DNA from: Nocardiopsis sp. FR4
Lineage (GTDB): Bacteria > Actinomycetota > Actinomycetes > Streptosporangiales > Streptosporangiaceae
DNA length: 57,217 nucleotides
Assembly (NCBI RefSeq): GCF_009830945.1
Contig: NZ_VWVV01000038.1
Coordinates: 1 to 57,217, forward strand
Direction: 5' to 3'
In this document: piece by piece, positions 16,552 to 25,647 of the stretch
Layout: each line of letters starts with the position of its first letter
Numbering within the stretch: the first letter of the stretch is position 1
Translations under genes and position numbers: made by a program
The notes under the pieces: model-generated
The model's input: the letters and a program-made list of their open reading frames with translations, nothing else
Database searches by the model: none
Told to the model about the DNA's origin: nothing

Positions 16552-17638
16552 CGGCCGCCGCACCTCCGAGCGCTCCGCCCAGGGCCGCCCCGACGTACAC
16601 CGAACTGCTGTGCACGGCCATGGCCTGCGAGGCGGCCCGCGCGCCCGCCCGGTCGAGCATGAGCGTCTGCAGGCTCGGCGGCACCGCCCATGCGGCGGCC
16701 GACCAGACCATGAGCAGGGGCACCACCGCCCACACGGGTACCGGGGCCGCCAGCCACAGCAGGGCCAGGGAGGACATTGTCAGGCAGAAGAGCACGACGG
16801 CGCACAGGAAGGCGCGGAGCGGCCCGAGGCGGTCCACCAGGCGGCCCGACGCCTGTGTGCCGAGCAGGCCGCCGACGCCGGAGCACACCAGCAGCACGGC
16901 CAGCAGAGCTGGGGTGACACCGGAGAGCCCGGAGAGGATGACCGCGATGTAGGTCTGGAAGGCGAGGTTTCCGGCCACGGTCAGGACCGTGATCGCGAGG
17001 ATGACGGCCACGGTCCGGTTGACCAGCGGCTGGACGAGGCCCGTCAGGGTCTGGTGCTCCTCGTCGGCACCGTCCGATCCCGCGGGCAGGGCACGGGCGG
17101 CGAGCACGAGGGAGGCCAGCCCCAGGAGTCCGCCGAGCACGAAGGTCGCCTGCCAGTCCAGAAGGGCGCCGATCCATGTTCCCAGGGGGACTCCGATCAG
17201 GATCGCGCCGGCCAGGCCCATCATGACGGTGGCCGGGTAGCGGCCCCTGCGGTCGGGCGGGGCCCGGGTGCTCGCGATCGCCAGGCAGGTGGGCAGGACC
17301 ACCGCCGCGGCGAGCACCGCCACGGTCCGCAGGGCCATGAGCGGGAGGTAGCCGTCGACGAGCAGGACGGCGGCGTTGGCGACCGTGAACACGGCCAGGG
17401 CCCAGAACAGGGCACGCCTGCGGGGGATCCGGGCGAACAGGACCGCCCAGAGGGGAGCGGTGAGCGCGTAGACGAGGGAGTAGGCGGTGACGAGCTGTCC
17501 GGCCGCGGCCTCCGGCACGTTCACGTCGGAGGCGATCGACGGGAGCACGCCGATGATGACGAAGTCGTCGGTTTGGACCGCGAAGGCGGCCAAGGCCAGG
17601 GCGAGGAGCCACACGGGAGGCCGCGGGAAACCACTCAT
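16517..17638 (-). CDS. MFS transporter (AraJ/drug-efflux type), 3' end lost
   Basis: About 374 aa recognisable from ATG 17638 (MSGFPRPPVWLLALALAAF). It has 11 to 12 TM helices and the motif A-like loop RIPRRRAL between TM2 and TM3. The family is close to sugar or drug efflux permeases of about 390-400 aa. After VMSPGLVPAAAG, in the last TM helix, hydrophobicity ends abruptly. The frame then runs 1.1 kb as Arg/Pro/Gly-rich antisense of rraA with no stop, and no other frame restores a TM end. Truncation by rearrangement fits better than a simple frameshift. It is divergent from a TetR gene, with an operator 4 bp from its start, and probably exports a compound that the TetR protein senses. Confidence 0.8.
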
Positions 17639-17641
17639 GAA

Positions 17642-17667
17642 ATAAGGGTAACGACTGTTTCCCTTAT
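17642..17667. promoter_or_regulatory. TetR operator between MFS and tetR
   Basis: ATAAGGG-TAAC-GACT-GTTT-CCCTTAT: 26 bp, perfect 7-bp outer arms and inner AAC/GTT, one central mismatch pair. It ends 4 bp before the MFS ATG and 36 bp before the tetR ATG. That position allows repression of both genes. The MFS gene has no ribosome site in this space, so its message may be leaderless. Confidence 0.75.
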
Positions 17668-17703
17668 CTGTGTGCCACAGTGACCTTCCGGAGGTGGGGC
17701 GCC

Positions 17704-18297
17704 ATGCCACGAATCGCGGACCCGCGCCGTCGCCAGGACGTCGTCGACGCGGTGATCGGCCAGCTCGCCCGTACGGGCATCGGCAGCTTCTCACTGCGGG
17801 CTCTGGCCGAGGGGCTCGGGCAGAGCACGCGTGTGCTCACCCACCACTTCGCGGGCAAGGACGCCCTCGTCGCCGCCGTCCTGGAGCGGCTGGACGAACA
17901 GCAGCACGAGGCCCTGCGCGCCACCCCCGGCTGGGACGACCCCTCCGTGCCGGTCAGCGCCATCGTCCGCTCCGCGTGGGAGCGCAACCTCGGCTCCGGC
18001 GAGGTGGCCACGACCCGGCTGGTCCGTGAGATCGAGGGCCTGGCCGCCAGCGGCAGGCTTCCGTGCCCGGTGCCGGGTTTCGTCCGCGGGCGCGCGGAGT
18101 TCGTCGCGACGTGCCTGGTCGCGCGCGGCCTGGACCGGGAGGCGGCGCTCGTGTACGCCACCATGCTCAACGCCGCTTTCGCCGGACTGGAGACTGACTT
18201 CCTCATGACCGGCGACCGCGAGCGAACCGAGGCCGCCCTGGAGGACCTGTGCGCCTGGATCGACTCCCGCGTGGCCGCAGCGCGACTCGACCGGTGA
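17704..18297 (+). CDS. TetR-family transcriptional regulator
   Basis: 197 aa. The N-terminal HTH (residues about 10-55) reads GIGSFSLRALAEGLGQSTRVLTHHFAGKDAL, shown here in pieces: SLRALAEGLGQS then TRVLTHHFAGKDALV, the typical TetR helix 2-3 and Y/HHF-x-x-K end. The C-terminal ligand domain is divergent. ATG 17704 is chosen because GGAGGTGG lies 7 nt before it; GTG 17680 is the upstream alternative. It very likely controls the divergent MFS gene through the palindrome at 17642-17667. Confidence 0.9.
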   Translation: MPRIADPRRRQDVVDAVIGQLARTGIGSFSLRALAEGLGQSTRVLTHHFAGKDALVAAVLERLDEQQHEALRATPGWDDPSVPVSAIVRSAWERNLGSGEVATTRLVREIEGLAASGRLPCPVPGFVRGRAEFVATCLVARGLDREAALVYATMLNAAFAGLETDFLMTGDRERTEAALEDLCAWIDSRVAAARLDR

Positions 18298-18439
18298 GCC
18301 GGGAGGCTCGTCCCAAGGGCCGCGGGGGACCGGGCGGATCAGGGTGGCGAGCCCGCCGACCGCCGCCGTTCTCCGCGTTGGTGATGGCCGAATCGGCTCT
18401 GCTGAGCTCCCCCGGGCATCGGCACACCTGTTTGCCGTA

Positions 18440-19093
18440 CTAGGACGCGAACTCCTCGCTGGCGTCGGACAGGATGTCGAGCACCGCGATCGGGTCGGGG
18501 AGTACCACCGAGCCGTCCGCGTCGCGGGGGCTGCGGATCCAGGAGACCCGTCCCTCGGAGGGCAGCAGCGAGGGGGCGCCGAGCACGAAGCTGTCCCGGC
18601 AGTGCCAGCGCAGGCCCGGCATCTCCTCCACGCCCTCGGGGACGCAGTCCAGGTGGCAGGACCACCACTCGTCCTCGTCCACCGGCGAGCGGGTGGCCAC
18701 GAAGAACAGGTAGCGGGAGGACTCCACCGCAGCGACCGGGCCCGCGGGCAGGCCCGAGCGGCCCATCCGGGCCAGCGCCATCACGCCCGCCTCGCGCGGT
18801 ACGTCGAACACGTCGAAGACCCGGCCGGTGGGCAGGATGATGTTCGCCCGCGGGGTGGCCGTCCACCACCGCCGGATGGTGCCGGCGTCGGTGCTGGCCT
18901 CCACGCCCCAGGCCATCGTCACCGGGTGCGCCGCCGGGTCCGGACAGCCCATGCGGTCACAGCTGCACGCGCGGTCCCGGCCCGGCGAGGTGCCGCGCGC
19001 CACCGGCCAGCCCAGCCGGGCGTAGCCCAGCGCGGCCTCGAGCATGGTGTCCGTCGCGGGACGACGCTTACGTCGGTACAGAACCTCGGCCAT
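18440..19093 (-). CDS. Bifunctional primase/polymerase N-terminal (prim-pol) domain protein
   Basis: 217 aa, matching stand-alone prim-pol-like proteins encoded next to hemB in actinobacteria. Recognisable parts: MLEAALGYARLGWPV at the N-terminus, a Cys-rich stretch CSCDRMGCPDPAAHP, and a GTIRRWW helix before ANIILPTG. The metal-binding Asp pair normally written as D-x-D appears as VFDVFDVP, so polymerase activity is doubtful. GGGAGG precedes ATG 19093. It has no helicase domain or plasmid context. The role is unknown. Confidence 0.82.
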   Translation of the reverse strand: MAEVLYRRKRRPATDTMLEAALGYARLGWPVARGTSPGRDRACSCDRMGCPDPAAHPVTMAWGVEASTDAGTIRRWWTATPRANIILPTGRVFDVFDVPREAGVMALARMGRSGLPAGPVAAVESSRYLFFVATRSPVDEDEWWSCHLDCVPEGVEEMPGLRWHCRDSFVLGAPSLLPSEGRVSWIRSPRDADGSVVLPDPIAVLDILSDASEEFAS

Positions 19094-19187
19094 GGAGCCT
19101 CCCCGGTGATCCTCGTGGTACGGGCGCGGCCTCGCGGTGGTGGAGGCCCTGCCCCCGGAGACCGCGACCGGGACGTGGGCCCTGTCG

Positions 19188-20186
19188 CTATCGCAGCAGG
19201 CGGGCTGCCTCCGTCGCCCAGTAGGTGAGGATCTGTTCGGCACCCGCGCGGCGGTAGGAGGTCAGCGTCTCCAGGATGACGCGCTCCCGGTCCAGCCAGC
19301 CGCGCTCCGCCGCCGCCTCGATCATGGCGTACTCGCCGCTGACCTGGTAGGCCGACACGGGCACCGGTGAGGCCTCGGCCACCCTGGCCACGATGTCCAG
19401 GTAGGCCAGGCCCGGTTTGACCATCACCATGTCGGCCCCCTCGGCCACGTCCAGGGCGACCTCGCGCAGCGCCTCGCGGGCGTTGGCGGGGTCCTGCTGG
19501 TAGCCGGAGCGGTCGCCGAACTGGGGAGCGCCCTCGGCGGCCTCGCGGAAGGGCCCGTAGAAGGCCGAGGCGTACTTGGCCGCGTAGGCCAGGATCGGCA
19601 CCTGCTCGTGCCCGGCGCGGTCCAGCCCGGCGCGGATGGCCGCCACCTGGCCGTCCATCATGCCGCTGGGCGCCACCACGGCGGCGCCCGCCTCGGCCTG
19701 GGCCGCGGCGACGGAGGCGTACCGCTCCAGGGTCAGGTCGTTGTCCACGTGCCCGTCGGCCCGCAGCGGTCCGCAGTGGCCGTGGTCGGTGTACTCGCAC
19801 AGGCACAGGTCGGCCATGACCACGATGTCGTCGCCGACCTCGGCGGCCAGGTCGCGCAGGGCCACCTGGACGATCCCCTCGGGGTCGTCGGCGGCCGAGC
19901 CCCGCGCGTCCTTGTGTCCGGGGATGCCGAACAGCATCAGCCCGCCGACCCCGGCCGCCGCGGCCTCGTGGGCGGCCTTGCGCAGGCTGTCCCGGGTGTG
20001 CTGCACCTGGCCGGGCATCGAGGAGATGGCCACCGGCTCGGAGATGCCCTCCTTGACGAACATCGGCAGGACGAGGTTCTCCGGCAGCACCCGGTTCTCG
20101 GCGACCAGGCGGCGCAGCGCCGGTCCGCGGCGCAGGCGGCGCGGCCGGACGGCGGGGAAGGCGGCGTCGTTGCTGGAGGCGGTCAT
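19188..20186 (-). CDS. hemB: Delta-aminolevulinic acid dehydratase (porphobilinogen synthase)
   Basis: 332 aa. It condenses two 5-aminolevulinates to porphobilinogen. Metal-site cysteines are in DLCLCEYTDHGHCG, which indicates a Zn-dependent form. The two active-site lysines are in AYAAKYASAFYGPF and MVKPGLAYLD. ATG 20186 is 41 bp after the hemD stop, so it belongs to the same transcript. The sequence is complete and canonical. Confidence 0.97.
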   Translation of the reverse strand: MTASSNDAAFPAVRPRRLRRGPALRRLVAENRVLPENLVLPMFVKEGISEPVAISSMPGQVQHTRDSLRKAAHEAAAAGVGGLMLFGIPGHKDARGSAADDPEGIVQVALRDLAAEVGDDIVVMADLCLCEYTDHGHCGPLRADGHVDNDLTLERYASVAAAQAEAGAAVVAPSGMMDGQVAAIRAGLDRAGHEQVPILAYAAKYASAFYGPFREAAEGAPQFGDRSGYQQDPANAREALREVALDVAEGADMVMVKPGLAYLDIVARVAEASPVPVSAYQVSGEYAMIEAAAERGWLDRERVILETLTSYRRAGAEQILTYWATEAARLLR

Positions 20187-20227
20187 CACGGGCTCCCGGT
20201 GGAGGTTCGTGCGGTGGGCGGGCGGGG

Positions 20228-21907
20228 TCAGAGCTTGCGGCGGCGTCCGCGCCGCTTCTGGCTGGGCTTGAGGGCGGGCTTGCCCGCCTCGAGGGCTTCG
20301 CGCCTCTTCTCGGCACCGTACTCCGCCAGGGCCTCCGCCAGGGCGGAAACGGAGGTCCGGGGTGCCACGACGTCGACGCGCAGGCCGAACTCGATGGCGG
20401 TCTTCTCCGTCTCGGGACCGATCACGGCGATGGCGGTGGTGTTGTGCGGCTTGCCCGCGATCCCCACCAGGTTGCGCACCGTGGAGGAGGACGTGAACAG
20501 CACCGCGTCGAAACCGCCGCCCTTGATCGCCTCTCGGACAGGCGCGGGCGGGGGCGCGGCGCGCACGGTGCGGTAGGCGGTGACGTCGTCGACCTCCCAG
20601 CCGAGCTTGTCCAGGCCCTCGGAGAGGGTCTCGGTGGCGATGTCGGCGCGCGGCAGCAGCACGCGCTCGATCGGGTCGATCTCGGCGTCGTAGGGCGGCC
20701 ACACCCCCACCAGGCCCGCACTGGACTGCTGGTCCCCGGGCGGCGCCAGGTCGGGCTGGATGCCGAACTCGCGCACCGCCCTGGCGGTGGCCTCGCCGAC
20801 GACGGCGACCTTGACCCCGGCGAAGGCGCGCGCGTCCAGGCCGTAGGACTCCAGGCGCTCGCGGATGGCCCTGACCGCGTTGGCGGAGGTGAAGGCCACC
20901 CACTGGTAGCGGCCGGTGACCAGGCCGCGGACGGCCCGCTCCATCTGCTGCGGGGTGCGCGGCGGCTCCACGGAGATGGTGGGCACCTCCTCGGGCACCG
21001 CGCCGTAGCCGCGCAGCTGCTCGGACAGGGCCGCGGCCTGCTCCTTGGTGCGCGGCACCAGCACGCGCCAGCCGAAGAGCGGCCGGGTCTCGTACCAGGA
21101 CAGCTCGCCCTGGCGGGCCGCGGCGGGCCCCACGATCATGAGCGCGGGCGTGGTGGCGTGGTGTCCCTTGGCGTCCTTGGCCTTGAGGTCCGCCACCAGG
21201 CGGGCCAGCGTGGAGGTGACCGTGGTCTGGCGTGTGGTGCCGCCCGCACGCACGACCGACACGGGGGTGGTGCCGGGACGGCCGCCCGCGACGAGGGCCT
21301 TGCACAGCACGTCGAAGCCGGGGCCCTGGTGCTCGGGCGCCTCACCGGCGGGCGCGTCGGCGCCCAGGACCACCAGGGTGGCGCCGCTGGCGGCGGCCTC
21401 GTGCCAGTCCAGGTCGACCCGGCCCCGGGCGTTGAGCACGCGCACCTCGGGGTGGTCGGCGTCCATCAGGGGAATGCCCGCGAAGGTGGGGACCGAGGTG
21501 ACCGCGGAGACGCCGGGGGCGACCTCGACCTCCACCCCGGCCTCGTGGCAGGCGGCGACCAGCTCGGCGCCTCGGCAGCCGAAGAACGGGTCGCCCGAGT
21601 ACAGCCGAACCACCCGCAGCCCCTCACGGGCGCGGGCCACCGCGAGGGCGTTGACGTCGCCGCCGCACTCGCCCGCCTCCACCACGGAGACGTCCTCGGA
21701 GCAGTGGGAGAGGAGCTCCTCGCGGAAACCGGAGAGCTCCTCGGCCGCGGGCTCGCGCAGCGTGATGACCACGTCGGCGCGGCGCAGCAGCTCGGCGCCG
21801 CGCAGGGTCAGCAGATCGGCGTCGCCCGGCCCGGAACCGACCAGGGCGACGTGCCCGGACCCGCTGCGGCGCGGCTCCTCCGGTTGGGGGTTGGCGTTGG
21901 CGTTCAC
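20228..21907 (-). CDS. hemD: Fused methyltransferase-like (CobA) / uroporphyrinogen-III synthase (HemD)
   Basis: 559 aa. Residues 15-250 are a tetrapyrrole methylase fold that starts VALVGSGPGDADLLTL. From about 300 on is the HemD domain (GWRVLVPRTKEQAAAL, FTSANAVRAI, LPRADIATETL, FTSSSTVRNL). HemD cyclises hydroxymethylbilane to uroporphyrinogen III. The methylase part departs from active SUMT: SGDPFFGCRGAEL stands where GGDPFVFGRGGEE is usual, so methylation may be weak or absent. GTG 21907 follows GAGGAGCC. The Lys/Arg-rich tail (SQKRRGRRRKL) is typical of actinobacterial forms. It lies between hemC and hemB. Confidence 0.93.
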   Translation of the reverse strand: MNANANPQPEEPRRSGSGHVALVGSGPGDADLLTLRGAELLRRADVVITLREPAAEELSGFREELLSHCSEDVSVVEAGECGGDVNALAVARAREGLRVVRLYSGDPFFGCRGAELVAACHEAGVEVEVAPGVSAVTSVPTFAGIPLMDADHPEVRVLNARGRVDLDWHEAAASGATLVVLGADAPAGEAPEHQGPGFDVLCKALVAGGRPGTTPVSVVRAGGTTRQTTVTSTLARLVADLKAKDAKGHHATTPALMIVGPAAARQGELSWYETRPLFGWRVLVPRTKEQAAALSEQLRGYGAVPEEVPTISVEPPRTPQQMERAVRGLVTGRYQWVAFTSANAVRAIRERLESYGLDARAFAGVKVAVVGEATARAVREFGIQPDLAPPGDQQSSAGLVGVWPPYDAEIDPIERVLLPRADIATETLSEGLDKLGWEVDDVTAYRTVRAAPPPAPVREAIKGGGFDAVLFTSSSTVRNLVGIAGKPHNTTAIAVIGPETEKTAIEFGLRVDVVAPRTSVSALAEALAEYGAEKRREALEAGKPALKPSQKRRGRRRKL

Positions 21908-21996
21908 GTACTGGCTCCTCTGTGTGGGTCGCCCGCGCCCCGGTGCGCGGTATCCGGGGCGGTGCGGTACGGCGGGCTCCCGCCGTGGGCTCCTGG

Positions 21997-22989
21997 TTAG
22001 GGTGTGTCCCTCTCCGCGAAGGCCTCCGCCACGATGCGGTCGGCTCCCTCGGCGATCATCCGGCGGGCCAGGTCGCGCCCCAGGGCGGTGGCGGCGGCCA
22101 GGTCCGCGGGCGAGTCGAGGTCGACGGTGCGCTCGCGGCGCACCGCGCTGGACCCGTTGGTGGCGACCACGGCGGCGCGCAGGTTCAGCCGACCGGACTC
22201 GGCGTCGTAGCGGGCGTAGGCGCCGACGGGGGCGGCGCAGCCGGCCTCCAGCTCGGCGAGCACGGTGCGCTCGGCGGTGACCTCGGCGCGGGTGGCCGGG
22301 TGGTCGACCGAGGCCAGGTAGGCCAGGTCGCCGTCGCGGCGCTCGGCGGCGCACTCCACTGCGAGGGCGCCCTGGCCGGGTGCGGGCAGCATCTGCTCGG
22401 GCTCGAAGACGTCGGTGGCGTCGTCGAGGCGGCCGACGCGGCCGAGCCCGGCGTAGGCGAGGACGACGGCGTCGAGCTCGCCGGAGGCGACCTTGCCCAG
22501 ACGGGTCTCGGCGTTGCCGCGGATGGGCACGTAGGTCAGGTCTGGGCGCAGAGCGGCGAGCTGGGCCACGCGGCGCGGGGAGCCGGTGCCGACCCGGGCC
22601 CCGGCGGGCAGGTCGGCGAACTTGAGGCCGTCGCGGGCGCACAGGGCGTCGCGGGGGTCGTCGCGCTCGGGGACGGCGGCCAGCACGAGCCCCTCGGCGG
22701 GGGCGGTGGGAAGGTCCTTGAGCGAGTGGACCGCGAAGTCGATGGTGCCCGCGTGGAGCTCGTCGCGCAGGGAGTTGACGAACACGCCGGTGCCACCGAG
22801 CTGGGTCAGGTGGGCCTTGGTGACGTCGCCGAAGCTGGTGATGAGCGTGAGCTCGATCGCCTGTCCGGTGCGCTCGGTGATGGCGTCGGCGACCATCCGG
22901 GACTGGCTGGTGGCCATGGTGCTGCGGCGGGTGCCGAGCCGGGCGGGGTTGCCGGAGGCGGACGCGCCGCCGGCGGGCGTGCCGGTCAT
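21997..22989 (-). CDS. hemC: Hydroxymethylbilane synthase (porphobilinogen deaminase)
   Basis: 330 aa. It polymerises four porphobilinogens to hydroxymethylbilane. The dipyrromethane cofactor attaches to Cys251 in ELEAGCAAPVGA. Other signatures are LGTRRSTMATSQ, VHSLKDLP and GTGSPRR. Its ATG overlaps the hemA stop by 4 bp (ATGA), giving translational coupling. A gap of 89 bp separates it from hemD. Confidence 0.97.
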   Translation of the reverse strand: MTGTPAGGASASGNPARLGTRRSTMATSQSRMVADAITERTGQAIELTLITSFGDVTKAHLTQLGGTGVFVNSLRDELHAGTIDFAVHSLKDLPTAPAEGLVLAAVPERDDPRDALCARDGLKFADLPAGARVGTGSPRRVAQLAALRPDLTYVPIRGNAETRLGKVASGELDAVVLAYAGLGRVGRLDDATDVFEPEQMLPAPGQGALAVECAAERRDGDLAYLASVDHPATRAEVTAERTVLAELEAGCAAPVGAYARYDAESGRLNLRAAVVATNGSSAVRRERTVDLDSPADLAAATALGRDLARRMIAEGADRIVAEAFAERDTP

Positions 22990-24488
22990 GCCTTCTCCTG
23001 GGCGGTCGGTGCCGCGGTGGCGGGGTCCTCCGGGGCCGCGAGGGCCTCGGGGGACCCGGGGTCGAGTGCGAAGAGCTCCCGCAGGGCCGCCTCGTAGGAC
23101 TCCCCGTCCGGCGCGGCGGCCAGTTCCTTGACGCGCACGGTCGGCCGGTGCAGGAGCTTGTCGGCGACGCGGCGCATGGCGCGGGTGATCTCCTCGCGCG
23201 TGCGGTCGTCGAGGTCCTCGGGGAGACGGCCGTGCAGGCGGGCCAGCTCGGCCTCCACGACGTCCCTGGCCTGGGCGCGCAGGGCGACGACGGTGGGGGT
23301 CACCTGGGAGGCGCGGCGGACCGCGCGGAACTCGGCGACCTCCTCGTCGACGATGCCGCGCACGAGCGTCAGCGCGCCGCCGCGCCCGGCGGCGCCGGCG
23401 GAGCCGGTGGCGGCGGCCTGGCGCAGGTCCTCGATGTCGACCAGGTGCGTGCCGGGCAGCTCGCGCACGGCGGGGTCGATGTCGCGGGGCAGGGCCAGGT
23501 CGAGGAAGACGAGGGGGCGGGCGCGCCCGGCGCCGGCGGCGGCCACGGCGTCGGCGGTCAGCACCAGGCCCTGGGCCCCGGTGCAGGAGATGACCAGGTC
23601 GACCTCGGCCAGGGCGTCGGCGGCCCCGTCGAAGGGGACGGCGCGGGCCTCGACGGTGTCGTAGGCCTCGGTGAGGCACTCGGCGAGGCGGGCGGCGCGC
23701 TCGAAGGTGCGGTTGGCCACCACGACGGCCGCCGCGCCCTGGCGGCAGACGGTGTTGGCGGACAGGGCGCTCATGGACCCGGCGCCGAGGACGAGGACAC
23801 GGACGCCCGTGAGGGGGCCGCGGGCGGGCCGGGCGAGGGGGGCCTCGTCGGTGTCGCCGGGGACCTGGGACATGGGGCAGCCCGCGGGGGGCACCGCGCC
23901 CACGGCCTGGACGGTCTGGTCGGCGGTGGTCCCGGGGGCGCCGGTCGGGCCGAGGTTCAGGCCGCCGCGGGCGACGGTGAGGCCGAAGCTGACCATGTCG
24001 GCGCCCGCGTGGTCCAGGTGGGTCTCGGTGTGGGCGCGCTTGCCCACGCGCAGGGCGCGCTGGCCCAGGTCGTTGAGGACGCGGCCGACGGAGCCGCTCT
24101 CCTGGCCCTCCTTGAGGGCGTCGCGGACCTGGCCGAGGATCTGGCCCTCGCCGACGACCATGGAGTCCAGGCCGCAGGTGACGGAGAACAGGTGCTGGAC
24201 GGCCCGGTCCTCGTAGTGCACGTACATGTGCTCGGAGAGCTCGCCGAGCGGCACGCCCGTGTGCCAGGACAGGAGTTCGGTGATGGCCGTGACGCCGCCG
24301 TGGAAGGCGGAGACGTCGGCGTAGACCTCGGTGCGGTTGCAGGTGGAGACCACCATGACCTCGTTGACGGACTCGGAGCCGACCATCTCCGCGACCGCCC
24401 TGGCCCGTGTCTCCCCGTTCAGTACGACGCGCTCGAGTAGCGCCACCGGCGAACTCCGGTGGCTCAACCCCACGGCCAGGACACTCAT
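22986..24488 (-). CDS. hemA: Glutamyl-tRNA reductase
   Basis: 500 aa. It reduces Glu-tRNA to glutamate-1-semialdehyde, the first committed step of the C5 haem pathway. The nucleophile is Cys50 in VVSTCNRTEVY. A Rossmann motif (VLVLGAGSMSAL) and the C-terminal dimerisation helix are present. An Ala/Gly/Pro-rich insert of about 45 residues, ending near VPGDTDEAPLARPARGP, lengthens the protein, as in other actinomycetes. ATG 24488 is chosen because GGAG is 7 nt upstream; ATG 24494 sits too close to it. Confidence 0.96.
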   Translation of the reverse strand: MSVLAVGLSHRSSPVALLERVVLNGETRARAVAEMVGSESVNEVMVVSTCNRTEVYADVSAFHGGVTAITELLSWHTGVPLGELSEHMYVHYEDRAVQHLFSVTCGLDSMVVGEGQILGQVRDALKEGQESGSVGRVLNDLGQRALRVGKRAHTETHLDHAGADMVSFGLTVARGGLNLGPTGAPGTTADQTVQAVGAVPPAGCPMSQVPGDTDEAPLARPARGPLTGVRVLVLGAGSMSALSANTVCRQGAAAVVVANRTFERAARLAECLTEAYDTVEARAVPFDGAADALAEVDLVISCTGAQGLVLTADAVAAAGAGRARPLVFLDLALPRDIDPAVRELPGTHLVDIEDLRQAAATGSAGAAGRGGALTLVRGIVDEEVAEFRAVRRASQVTPTVVALRAQARDVVEAELARLHGRLPEDLDDRTREEITRAMRRVADKLLHRPTVRVKELAAAPDGESYEAALRELFALDPGSPEALAAPEDPATAAPTAQEKA

Positions 24489-24622
24489 CCGCATTCTCCT
24501 ATGCAGGTCCTACACAGCGTCTTCGTGTGCCGCGGGGGCCGGTACCCTCCGCGGCCGCGGCGCACGCTCGCTCATCGCCCACCGCTCATGCGGGCCTCAC
24601 GGCCCCTACGACAGTCAAGGTC

Positions 24623-25318
24623 TCACGTCAGTTCCAGACCCGCGCGTTCCGCGTTCCGACCGTCGCCGTCGGCCCTGCGCTGCGCGTGGAAGGCGAGGAT
24701 CTGGAGTTCGATGGACAAGTCGACCTTACGCACATCGACTCCGTCCGGCACATTGAGGACGACCGGCGCGAAGTTGAGGATGCTGGCCACCCCCGCCTCG
24801 ACGAAGCGCGTCGCCACGCCCTGCGCCGCCGCCGCCGGTGTCGTGATGACCCCTATGGAAACGCCCTCTGAACGGACAACCGCCTCCAGGTTGTCAATAT
24901 GCCGCACATCCAGGGACGCGACGCTCTGGCCGACCATCGCCGGATCGGCGTCGAGCAGGGCCGCGATGCGGAAGCCGCGGGTCCCGAAGCCCCCGTAGTT
25001 GGCCAGTGCGCGCCCCAGGTTGCCGATGCCGACGATGGCCACGGCCCAGTCCTGGGTGAGACCAAGCTCACGCGAGATCTGGTAGACCAGGTACTCGACC
25101 TCGTAGCCCACTCCGCGCGTCCCGTAGGACCCGAGGTGGGAGAGGTCCTTGCGGAGCTTGGCCGAGTTCACGCCGGCGGCGGAGGCGAGGTGCTCGGAGG
25201 AGACGGTGAGGATCCCGCGGTCCTGGAGCGCCTGGAGCGCGCGCAGGTAGATGGGGAGCCGGGCCACGGTGGCCTCCGGAATGCCCCTCTCCCGGGGCCG
25301 TGGTGGGCGACTGGTCAC
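24623..25318 (-). CDS. rex: Redox-sensing transcriptional repressor Rex
   Basis: 231 aa. The winged helix (AGVNSAKLRKDLSHLGSYG) recognises the ROP operator. The Rossmann domain (VGIGNLGRALANYGGF) binds NADH/NAD+. Rex leaves DNA when NADH/NAD+ rises. GTG 25318 has GGAG 10 nt upstream. rex leads the hem genes, and a matching operator lies 142 bp upstream of its start, so autoregulation of a rex-hem transcript is expected, as shown for Streptomyces. The C-terminal extension is shorter than in S. coelicolor Rex. Confidence 0.96.
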   Translation of the reverse strand: MTSRPPRPRERGIPEATVARLPIYLRALQALQDRGILTVSSEHLASAAGVNSAKLRKDLSHLGSYGTRGVGYEVEYLVYQISRELGLTQDWAVAIVGIGNLGRALANYGGFGTRGFRIAALLDADPAMVGQSVASLDVRHIDNLEAVVRSEGVSIGVITTPAAAAQGVATRFVEAGVASILNFAPVVLNVPDGVDVRKVDLSIELQILAFHAQRRADGDGRNAERAGLELT

Positions 25319-25459
25319 AGGCGGGCGCTCCTGGGCGGCGGTCGGTGCGGGCGGTTGCGGGGGACGGTCCGCGCGGGGACGGCCGAGCGGTCCGACGCCG
25401 GGAGCGGGCGGGCTCGCGCCGCACTCCCCCGACAGGTCTGGGACCCCCAGATTACGTGC

Positions 25460-25477
25460 TTGTGAAAGCACGCACAA
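25460..25477. promoter_or_regulatory. Rex operator (ROP)
   Basis: TTGTGAAAGCACGCACAA matches 16 of 18 positions of the consensus TTGTGAA-N4-TTCACAA; only the two positions before the right CACAA differ. It lies upstream of rex, between the rex start and the glutaredoxin gene. The remaining 25,319-25,647 stretch (about 330 bp) holds nothing else I can name. Confidence 0.75.
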
Positions 25478-25647
25478 AGTGGGGTCCGCTGTGACCGCGG
25501 GCTCATAACTTCCCACCGGCGGGGCCCTCGTCGACCCGCCGGAAATCAGTCGAGCACATTTCGCCCATTGCCGACTCCGGAAAATGGCGCAGGTGTGAAG
25601 TTCTGTGGACACACCCTCTTTTCCTCCCCCGCGGAATCCTCTCCGGC

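Noticed and set aside
15392..17794. 800-codon minus frame read as one long MFS fusion
   Set aside because: After about 374 residues it becomes Arg/Pro/Gly-rich antisense of rraA; treated as loss of the MFS 3' end, not a fusion.
18440..19093. Prim-pol protein as evidence for a prophage or plasmid
   Set aside because: It stands alone beside hemB with no integrase, helicase, att site or phage gene, and such genes are chromosomal neighbours of hemB in actinobacteria.
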